A DNA stretch of 27,084 nt from positions 1 to 27,084 of IMG/VR virus record IMGVR_UViG_3300025141_000607, one strand, 5' to 3'. Both the position numbers and the translations under genes were made by a program. The notes beneath the pieces are model-generated. The model was not told where the DNA came from, made no database searches, and saw only the letters and a program-made list of their open reading frames with translations. Origin of the DNA: a virus. Below are positions 21,350 through 27,084 of the stretch, in pieces; the first letter of the stretch is position 1, and every line of letters starts with the position of its first letter.

Positions 21350-22959
21350 TAGTTTTTCTCTCCGTTATCCCTTGCTTTAGGTCTTAAGCGCTCCTCAAGA
21401 ATCTTTCTCATCTCTTCGTCTGATCCGTCGTCTTCGTCCTTCTCTTCTACCTCCACTTTTTCCTCTACTTCACCACCACTTCCCATCATGTTGGGCACCA
21501 AAGCCATGCTGTCCTGCTTCTCTTGAGCTGTTAGCTCTACCTCCTCCTCTACATCAATAGCGGGGAGGATTTCTCCAGTTTTCAAACATGACAACAAGGT
21601 GGCTTGTGTTATCGCTCCATTCATCCACAGTTGCATGTAATTTTGAATTTGTGCCCCGTCTAGCGTCTGCAAATTAAAGTCACGGTCAATCGTGACGCTT
21701 GGGGCTTCGATGCCTACATAGGCCGCGGCCATATCAAAAGCGTCTTGAATACATTGCTGCAAGTCTTGACTGACAACTGACAAAAGGGAATCACTATCAG
21801 AACGTGATAGCTCTTTGCTAGCAGCCGTCTCGGCGGCCATCTTCTGCGAGAAGAGCGTAGAGATGCCTAGATTCGACATCTGCTCCTCTAGCTGCGTTAT
21901 GTAGTTTTGCTGTGATTGAAACGCAGAACTAGCAGGCTCCACATAACTAGCCTTGCCATCAATTGGCAGCAGTAGCGCTGTATTAGCTGAAAGCCCTATC
22001 TCAGAATCAGCGTCATCAAATCCTTGGAGTACGAGGAGAGGGAGTGCCGCGATATGAAGGCTAAAAGACAAATCAGCCGTACGCTGACCATGAGCTATGT
22101 TCAAGTTAGCAATACTCGTTAACGGTGGCTTGCTGACTAGCTCTGCCACCTTCTGGCTATAAGTAACGGCTAGCGGGATTTCTTTTAAGCTCGTCTCACC
22201 TTCCTGGTAAACCTGCCAACCGTTCGCGCCTTCTCGATATACCCGCCAACGGCCTCTTTCTAATACGCGCACCTGAATAACTTCTTTGTCGCCGAACTCC
22301 CCGAGGTTTTCTGATACTCTCTCAAGAATTCTGACCATGCTCAATGGTGCGGTAGGGCTATCACCCTTGCGACGCCAACCAAGAATCTGATGGGGCCCAA
22401 CATTAATAAAATAAGGGCGCAGACCTCGTTGCCTTTCGTCAGCCAGGTTTAATGCAGCTTCTGTTGATGGATAATCGCAAAGAACTGCAGCATGGCCATA
22501 TAAGACAGAACGCAGAACTAAATTCCTAGCGAAGGCATCAACGCTTGTTCCAAAGCCATCAACATTCTGGGCGAAATCTTCCCAATAAGGGTCTAGCTCT
22601 CCGTCCTTATCCTTGCTCTGTAATTGAATTGGCTTGCGGCAAATAAGACCCGCTGCTTGTTCCGCGATTCTTACCGTATAAGGGCTGAGCGTTGCATGGC
22701 TTACTCGTCTTTCCCATGCTTCCTGATTCTCTGCTGGTTCTTGGGGAAGGAATACCGCGGCATTAGCCCTAAATGCTTGAGTGCCGCCAACGCATAGATC
22801 TATAGGCACCCAGCCTCGACTCATCATTTCAACAACAGATGTCACCCAGCTCGGATCATCCCCAGGATTAACCGCGGCTTCTGGTTCAACGTTTAAATTC
22901 TCTGGCGCATAAATCCCTGAGGGATATGAATCAACAGGGGTCGGGGTATTAGTTGGCAC
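21349..22959 (-). CDS. Portal protein
   Basis: A 536-residue protein directly downstream of the large terminase. It contains VEMMSRGWVPIDLCVGGTQA, then WERRVSHATLSPYTVRIAEQ, AAGLICRKPIQLQ and RNLVLRSVLYGHAAVLCDYP. Later come SLHIAALPLLVLQGFDD and a helix-rich wing with LEEQMSNLGISTLFSQKM. This pattern matches the DUF4055-type phage portal family. It would form the twelve-fold DNA gate and motor dock. The acidic C-terminus (EEKVEVEEKDEDDGSDEEMR) is typical. The start is a GTG at 22959 with GAGG about seven bases upstream. A terminator separates it from the large terminase gene. Confidence 0.85.
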   Translation of the reverse strand: MPTNTPTPVDSYPSGIYAPENLNVEPEAAVNPGDDPSWVTSVVEMMSRGWVPIDLCVGGTQAFRANAAVFLPQEPAENQEAWERRVSHATLSPYTVRIAEQAAGLICRKPIQLQSKDKDGELDPYWEDFAQNVDGFGTSVDAFARNLVLRSVLYGHAAVLCDYPSTEAALNLADERQRGLRPYFINVGPHQILGWRRKGDSPTAPLSMVRILERVSENLGEFGDKEVIQVRVLERGRWRVYREGANGWQVYQEGETSLKEIPLAVTYSQKVAELVSKPPLTSIANLNIAHGQRTADLSFSLHIAALPLLVLQGFDDADSEIGLSANTALLLPIDGKASYVEPASSAFQSQQNYITQLEEQMSNLGISTLFSQKMAAETAASKELSRSDSDSLLSVVSQDLQQCIQDAFDMAAAYVGIEAPSVTIDRDFNLQTLDGAQIQNYMQLWMNGAITQATLLSCLKTGEILPAIDVEEEVELTAQEKQDSMALVPNMMGSGGEVEEKVEVEEKDEDDGSDEEMRKILEERLRPKARDNGEKN

Positions 22960-23010
22960 CCTTTAGCCTCACTAGCCGTATTGAGCCAGTCTAAGGGGAG
23001 CATCCAAAGG

Positions 23011-23034
23011 AAAAAGCCCGGTAACCAGCCGGGC
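23011..23034 (-). terminator. Intrinsic terminator between large terminase and portal genes
   Basis: The stem GCCCGG/CCGGGC with loop CTGGTTA is followed by five T on the minus strand, 53 bases after the terminase stop codon. This would keep terminase transcripts separate from the abundant head transcripts. Confidence 0.8.
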
Positions 23035-23086
23035 CTCAAATGCCTAAACACACCTGAAACCAACCAATGATCCAGGCAGTCACAAG

Positions 23087-24448
23087 CTACCAGATCTGAG
23101 CAATCTTGGCCTTCGCCCGCCCAGTCTTCCATTGTCTAATTGCTGCAAGCCTATAAATGGCATAGCCAGCAGCATCACCGGCATGGCTCAGATCATCCAT
23201 CCCTACGCCTCCTTTGGCGGGTCGTCCTTTCTCGTCATAAGCGTGCTGTTCAAAGGTTCGGATCAAATGCGGGCAGCCATTACCAACCTTGATTTTTCCT
23301 TGCTCAATCAATGCCCTTACAGCGTTAATCCTGTCTTGGATGATTGGGTTGGATTGCTGCACCTGGACCTTGTGCCCGTACTTCTTGAGGATGCCTAAAT
23401 CTGATTCTTGAGCGGCTGCCGTGGCACGTTGTTTGCTAGCTGCATCTGGGATAAGGGTTAATAGGCCGCGGCGGAAGTGCTCGGGGTATAACTCAGCCAA
23501 GCCAGAGGCGATCTGTTGAGTGTCTCGATATACAGCCTCAGCAAAGAAATGGAACTCCTCACCACGTTTTACTAAATGCTGCGTGACACAGTTGCCAACG
23601 TTTAGATCAATGCCGACAAATACCGTATCTAATGGCCTGGGCTCTGTATCGGTGTAATTCAGGCTTCTGTCAAAATCTGGATATATGGCACAGCTCGCCA
23701 TGTTGACGAATTGGCCTTCTAGGTAGGCATTTATTAATTGAGCTGGGTAATTGCGTTGCAGCGATTCAATGAAGCCATCAGGTAGATGAGGGTTGTTCTT
23801 TGTCTTAACGCGAATCAGCCTTTTATCCGGTCCTTTTAGCTCCTCAAATTGCCGGTAACAGTATCGGAACCCTTCAGGCGTAGAGGCAATCGCTAGCTGG
23901 TTTATGTTGCCTGTTCTCATCCTGGCGAGGAACATTTCACCTGCCTTCTGTGCTGTCTCGGCGTCTGTTGTGTCGGCCTCATCCCAGAGCACAAAGCTAA
24001 TATTTTGACCTCTTACACGCTGCCAGTTAGAAGCTGATTGACAAAGAATTTTTAGGTCACCGCCTGGAAGCTTGAGATTAAATTCAGGTTGAGGGGAAAC
24101 GCGAAAATCATATTCAACGCCCCACCGCTCTAAAGCCTCATTCATTGCTGGGATTAATACCGTGCGAATCATTGGGAACGAAGGCTCGGCCATCATTGCC
24201 GTCGTCCCTGGATTAGATAGCCCTAGCCAGATTGCTTTACTGCAGAGCGCAAAAGATTTTCCACTACCGAACCCGCCGATGTAACCAAGAATGCGGTGGC
24301 TTTCATCTTTTACGAATTGCTTTTGTGCTGGCAATAGATCTTTCCAGATCCTTGCCTTTAATTCAGCGGCGGTGTAATTACATGGGCTTTCTGCCTGCTC
24401 AACTTTCTCAAGGATGTTGCCACCGGGGCAGTTAAGCAGAATGGTCAA
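23087..24448 (-). CDS. terL: Large terminase subunit
   Basis: A 453-residue packaging ATPase-nuclease. Walker A is GGFGSGKS at 58-65, Walker B VLWDEAD at 153-159 and the coupling motif ASTPEG at 188-193. The nuclease half begins VFVGIDLNVGN (Asp281), has LIPDAASKQR (Asp335), and ends GMDDLSHAGDAAGYA (Asp418, Asp419 or Asp425). All expected residues are present. It pumps DNA through the portal encoded next and cuts the concatemer. The length is normal. The start overlaps the preceding 84-residue gene (ATGA at 24445-24448). Confidence 0.95.
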   Translation of the reverse strand: MTILLNCPGGNILEKVEQAESPCNYTAAELKARIWKDLLPAQKQFVKDESHRILGYIGGFGSGKSFALCSKAIWLGLSNPGTTAMMAEPSFPMIRTVLIPAMNEALERWGVEYDFRVSPQPEFNLKLPGGDLKILCQSASNWQRVRGQNISFVLWDEADTTDAETAQKAGEMFLARMRTGNINQLAIASTPEGFRYCYRQFEELKGPDKRLIRVKTKNNPHLPDGFIESLQRNYPAQLINAYLEGQFVNMASCAIYPDFDRSLNYTDTEPRPLDTVFVGIDLNVGNCVTQHLVKRGEEFHFFAEAVYRDTQQIASGLAELYPEHFRRGLLTLIPDAASKQRATAAAQESDLGILKKYGHKVQVQQSNPIIQDRINAVRALIEQGKIKVGNGCPHLIRTFEQHAYDEKGRPAKGGVGMDDLSHAGDAAGYAIYRLAAIRQWKTGRAKAKIAQIW

Positions 24449-24699
24449 AATCTCTGGCTTTCTTCATGAGTCACAATGTATTCATCATCATCGTCAACGT
24501 GCCAAGGTTCTTCACTATCGGGGGGCCTTAAAGCAACGATCCAGTCTGGGTTACTTCTGTTTCTCATGTAACAAATGTATCCATCAGCCTCTAGTGTCTC
24601 GATAGTTTTTAAGTCCTCTCCCAAATCAACAGGAAGGGCGAACCAACCTTCAAAAGAATCGGTGAATCGTCTATCAATATGGAATTGATGCATTGTCAT
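24445..24699 (-). CDS. Hypothetical protein of 84 residues between terminase genes
   Basis: An acidic protein beginning MTMHQFHIDRRF, with GWFALPVDLGEDLKTIETLE, then ADGYICYMRNRSNPDWIVAL and a polar end EEPWHVDDDDEYIVTHEE. It looks like a small alpha/beta fold with an acidic tail. I do not recognise it. It overlaps both neighbours by four bases (ATGA), so it is co-translated with the large terminase and may belong to the packaging machine. Confidence 0.6.
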   Translation of the reverse strand: MTMHQFHIDRRFTDSFEGWFALPVDLGEDLKTIETLEADGYICYMRNRSNPDWIVALRPPDSEEPWHVDDDDEYIVTHEESQRF

Positions 24700-24911
24700 T
24701 GGAGCGGATCATCACAAGGGGCTAAAGGCTCAGGGATGTTTTCATAGGTAGCAATCAAACCGGTATAAATGCCTTTCATCGGATGATCTGTTTTGTCGCG
24801 GCCATCTTTGAAGAAAAGCTGCTCAAGGTATTTAACACGGTTGGTCATTGCTTCGATGTCTTGAGCGCCAGGAAGGCTTGGCATGAGTGGATCAGGTTTT
24901 GTCATAGTCAT
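24696..24911 (-). CDS. Hypothetical protein of 71 residues between terminase genes
   Basis: A polar protein reading MTMTKPDPLMPSLPGAQDIE, then AMTNRVKYLEQLFFKDGRDK and HPMKGIYTGLIATYENIPE. A central helix (MTNRVKYLEQLFF) is the main feature. No family is recognised. It lies two bases after the small terminase stop and overlaps the next gene, so it is co-translated. A packaging accessory role is a guess from position. Confidence 0.55.
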   Translation of the reverse strand: MTMTKPDPLMPSLPGAQDIEAMTNRVKYLEQLFFKDGRDKTDHPMKGIYTGLIATYENIPEPLAPCDDPLQ

Positions 24912-24913
24912 TG

Positions 24914-25270
24914 TTAGTTCATTATCTGAGCAATTTTGGCGGCTGAGTTAATACAACCTAGGGCGATATGGCCCTGACCGTTCTTGCGTGAATCCTTTTG
25001 GAGACTGGCTAGCTGGGATAGTAGCTCTGCGGTAAAGGTGCGTCGGTCGATCTCCCAATCTTCCTTCAACAGCTCCCGTGCTTTCTGTATGTAGTCATCA
25101 ACAGAGCGATCACTTACCCCCCATTCTTTCGTGCCGTACTGAAGAATCTCAGATCGCACTGCACCATTTGAAAGCATCCGCGCAACACGGTTTACACGGA
25201 TATGGACTTCCGCAGCAGTGGACTTCTTGTAAGGCTTTTTTCCCCCATAAGGCTTTTTCTTTGCTGCCAT
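24914..25270 (-). CDS. terS: Small terminase subunit
   Basis: A 118-residue protein with a basic start (MAAKKKPYGGKKPYKK). A helix-turn-helix follows, RVARMLSNGAVRSEILQYGT then WGVSDRSVDDYIQKAREL, and the end is a helical oligomerisation part (AELLSQLASLQKDSRKNGQG). This matches the DNA-recognition subunit of phage terminases. Its distance from the large subunit (two small genes) is unusual but not rare. The ATG overlaps the methyltransferase stop (TGATG), so the two are coupled. Confidence 0.75.
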   Translation of the reverse strand: MAAKKKPYGGKKPYKKSTAAEVHIRVNRVARMLSNGAVRSEILQYGTKEWGVSDRSVDDYIQKARELLKEDWEIDRRTFTAELLSQLASLQKDSRKNGQGHIALGCINSAAKIAQIMN

Positions 25271-26541
25271 CAGACTTCTAACTCCTCTTGGAAGTGCTCG
25301 GCAGATGGTTCACAGATGGCGGTATTGCCGGTGAAGTCTTCCCAGCGTTTCACTATTACGTCAACGTAAGCAGGGTCTAGCTCCATCATTCGGCAGTGTC
25401 GATTCTGACGTTCGCATGCGATAAGCGTTGTGCCAGTGCCACCAAATGGCTCCAAAACGATTGCACCTTGCTTTGAGTGAATTGGAATAAGCGTTTCAGG
25501 AACAAAGATAGGGAACGCGCCAGGATGCTTATCAAGAACTTTCGACTCGCCAGAATTAGCCGAATCTATGACGCCAAAACAAGAGCCATTGCAGCGCTCG
25601 TTAAACGATGGTTTTGGCGCTGCAAATGTGTAAATGTGTTCCCAATCTGCGGCAGCGCGGTTTGAGTTACGTGTCCACGGTGCAGAAACTTTCCCGTGAG
25701 GCTTTTTCCAAATACGTTGAGACCAAAGAACCCAACCAGATGCGCGAAATGCGTCGAAATAATTTCCCCCCATCAAATACTGACACGGCCCATCAGAACC
25801 AACAATTTCAGAACCGGGCACAATGTCAGCAAAGTTAATTACAGCATAGTTTTTAGTGTGAGCAGTGATTAATGGAATAACGTCTCTGATCAACTGAAGT
25901 GTTTTATCAAAGCTGTCTTTGTATGACTTGTAAGAAAGATTTACCCCGTATGGCGGGCTAGTGATGCAAATGTCAGCCTTCTTGCCATCCATCAGTCGTT
26001 CAACGTGCTGCGGGTTGGTGCTATCACCGCAGAGCAGGCGATGGTTGCCAAGGATCCATAGATCACCGGGTTTTGTTGTTGGATCTTCTGGTGTTTCTGG
26101 TACGTCGTCAGGATCAGTGTTGCCTTCAGCGGGGTCGAGCTTGTCGACGCTGAGGAGTTCGTCAAGGTCTTCTTGTGTGAACCAGTCGGAGATGTCGTGC
26201 TCTTCAGAGAGCTGATGCAGCATCTCCTGATCCCATTCGGACAGGTCAGCTGTGCGGTTATCAGCGAGAGCTAAGCCGACCTTTTCGTCTTCGGATAAGC
26301 CGGTGCGTTTTACGGCGATTATCTCGTCGCCATTGGTTTCGATGATGCGAACGTTTTTTATACCTGCGGCTTTAGCTCCTTCGATGGTGCCATTGCCTGC
26401 AAGGATTCTGTTTTCTTCATCAATAACGATTGATCTGGCTGTTCCGTATCGGTCTATTGATTCCTTAATAAGAGCGGCTGATTTCTCTGTTCTCTTGCGT
26501 GCATTTTTATGGTCACTAATTAGAGACTCAATTAACGGCAT
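25270..26541 (-). CDS. ParB-domain DNA methyltransferase (orphan, beta class)
   Basis: A 423-residue fusion. Residues about 1-110 are a ParB/Srx-like domain (IVIDEENRILAGNGTIEGAK, then LALADNRTADLSEWD). Residues 160-405 are a SAM-dependent methyltransferase with motif IV TSPPYG at 194-199 and motif I PFGGTGTT at about 365-372, in that order, which marks the beta class (N6-adenine or N4-cytosine). No restriction nuclease is nearby, so it is an orphan enzyme. It most likely modifies phage DNA against host restriction, or marks DNA for packaging, given its coupling to the small terminase. It is the first gene of the minus-strand late region. Confidence 0.9.
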   Translation of the reverse strand: MPLIESLISDHKNARKRTEKSAALIKESIDRYGTARSIVIDEENRILAGNGTIEGAKAAGIKNVRIIETNGDEIIAVKRTGLSEDEKVGLALADNRTADLSEWDQEMLHQLSEEHDISDWFTQEDLDELLSVDKLDPAEGNTDPDDVPETPEDPTTKPGDLWILGNHRLLCGDSTNPQHVERLMDGKKADICITSPPYGVNLSYKSYKDSFDKTLQLIRDVIPLITAHTKNYAVINFADIVPGSEIVGSDGPCQYLMGGNYFDAFRASGWVLWSQRIWKKPHGKVSAPWTRNSNRAAADWEHIYTFAAPKPSFNERCNGSCFGVIDSANSGESKVLDKHPGAFPIFVPETLIPIHSKQGAIVLEPFGGTGTTLIACERQNRHCRMMELDPAYVDVIVKRWEDFTGNTAICEPSAEHFQEELEV

Positions 26542-26597
26542 GTATGCAGCTTTTGCTTCTGGGGGGATGATAGCTGAACAGATGCGACGGCGTAACG

Positions 26598-26623
26598 GTT
26601 GCAGAAAGTTGCGGGAATGTTGC
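26598..26623. promoter_or_regulatory. Three GTTGC direct repeats in the divergent intergenic region
   Basis: GTTGC occurs at 26598, 26608 and 26619, with spacings of ten and eleven bases, each followed by a purine-rich A/G tract (GTTGCAGAAA, GTTGCGGGAAT, GTTGCGGGGGC). The repeats sit on one face of the helix between the divergent genes starting at 26541 and 26672. This is the layout of an operator or iteron bound cooperatively. The 130 bases here hold no gene. Confidence 0.5.
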
Positions 26624-26671
26624 GGGGGCGTAAGGGCGTGAGCATAGTCTTATGCGTTGACGTTTTTTTTA

Positions 26672-26842
26672 ATGGGTGAATTTTCGTTGCCTCAGCTCCT
26701 TATTTTGAGGGAAGCTTGCAAGGTTGCGGCCAGTACGGCCGAGCGTTTAAGCGAGAGTGGAGGACTTGGAGCTCCAGCTATAGCGGGCCGTGAGTTCCGA
26801 GCAATCGGCGAGCTAGTACAAGAACGAGTGAATCTTTACTGA
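26672..26842 (+). CDS. Small plus-strand protein of 56 residues
   Basis: Starts at the ATG at 26672 (a TTG at 26657 is in frame). It encodes MGEFSLPQLLILREACKVAA, then STAERLSESGGLGAPAIAGR and EFRAIGELVQERVNLY. It reads as two amphipathic helices joined by a Gly-rich turn. There is no Shine-Dalgarno: eight T precede the start, so initiation is unclear. It is translationally coupled to the next gene (TGATG). No family is recognised. Confidence 0.6.
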   Translation: MGEFSLPQLLILREACKVAASTAERLSESGGLGAPAIAGREFRAIGELVQERVNLY

Positions 26843-27084
26843 TGACTGTAATTAGCCTACGTAGCGAGAAGGCCAAGCGAAGCGGCCGGTTTAAGCGCAT
26901 GACGCTGAACTGGCGAGTACATGAGGAATATGACTTCAGGCTGCCTCAGATGAAAAGGATGAAGCGGAAGCGGTTTAGTAGCAAAAAGATCGGGGAACAT
27001 TTTGCGATTAGCGGGCAAAGGGTGGATCAGATATTGGAGAAAGCGGCGAAACGAAACGAGAGGGATGCCGAGGAATTGATTGGT
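26842..27084 (+). CDS. Helix-turn-helix protein, cut by window edge
   Basis: An ATG at 26842 overlaps the preceding stop (TGATG), and 81 codons run to the window end without a stop. It is very basic: MTVISLRSEKAKRSGRFKRM, then a segment with RLPQMKRMKRKRFSSKK followed by IGEHFAISGQRVDQILEKA. The last part has the spacing of a sigma-region-4-like helix-turn-helix. It may regulate the divergent promoter region. It belongs to an oppositely transcribed gene set beyond the window. Confidence 0.65.
   Translation, partial: MTVISLRSEKAKRSGRFKRMTLNWRVHEEYDFRLPQMKRMKRKRFSSKKIGEHFAISGQRVDQILEKAAKRNERDAEELIG

Noticed and set aside
22893-23132. Minus-strand frame of 79 codons between large terminase and portal
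   Set aside because: It runs through the terminator and overlaps both genes; no conserved pattern.
26252-26641. Plus-strand open frame of 129 codons
   Set aside because: Antisense to the ParB domain of the methyltransferase; Ser/Arg/Leu-rich composition without motifs.
1-27084. tRNA genes, CRISPR array, integrase or attachment site
   Set aside because: I saw no cloverleaf-like segments, no regularly spaced repeats and no recombinase motif; subtle cases could be missed without tools.

Overview
The window is the late (structural) region of a tailed double-stranded DNA phage or prophage with siphovirus-type morphology. Reading leftward on the minus strand from about 26.5 kb, the order is: orphan DNA methyltransferase, small terminase, two small unknowns, large terminase, portal, a collagen-like fibre, a block of small membrane and basic proteins, MuF-like minor head protein, scaffold, major capsid, connector/neck proteins, tail terminator, tail tube, tail-assembly chaperone with a frameshift extension, tape measure, distal tail proteins, a J-like tip protein, two further tail-tube-like proteins and two or more fibres. 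The host cannot be read directly: there is no psbA, tRNA, integrase or host gene. Several small proteins and the fibre N-termini resemble, from memory, families of marine picocyanobacterial phages, so a cyanophage-like siphovirus is my best inference.

Region by region: 1-3.9 kb holds two tail fibres (one cut by the window edge) and three small tail proteins. 3.9-8.5 kb holds the J-like hub, an NlpC/P60-like protein and a gpL-like protein. 8.5-12.3 kb holds the tape measure, chaperone pair and tail tube. 12.3-14.6 kb holds the neck genes and three very short genes with overlapping stop/start codons. 14.7-17.9 kb holds capsid, scaffold and MuF. 17.9-20.0 kb is an accessory stretch with a plus-strand cassette, several hairpin terminators and small membrane or basic proteins. 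20.0-24.5 kb holds the fibre, portal and large terminase. 24.4-26.5 kb holds packaging accessory genes and the methyltransferase. At the right edge transcription turns to the plus strand with two coupled small genes, the second encoding a helix-turn-helix protein.

Most minus-strand genes touch or overlap (ATGA, TGATG, TAATG), and intrinsic terminators follow the large terminase, major capsid and tail tube genes, so the late region is probably several stacked transcription units. The most notable signals are two candidate programmed frameshifts: the expected tail-chaperone one, here in an unusual -2/+1 register, and a canonical CCCAAAG -1 heptamer that would join a 49-residue membrane protein to a charged downstream frame. 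Also notable are three proteins with a tail-tube motif, a collagen-like fibre inside the head module, and an identical GGTY C-terminus on two separate fibres. No lysis enzyme, integrase or CRISPR array is visible.
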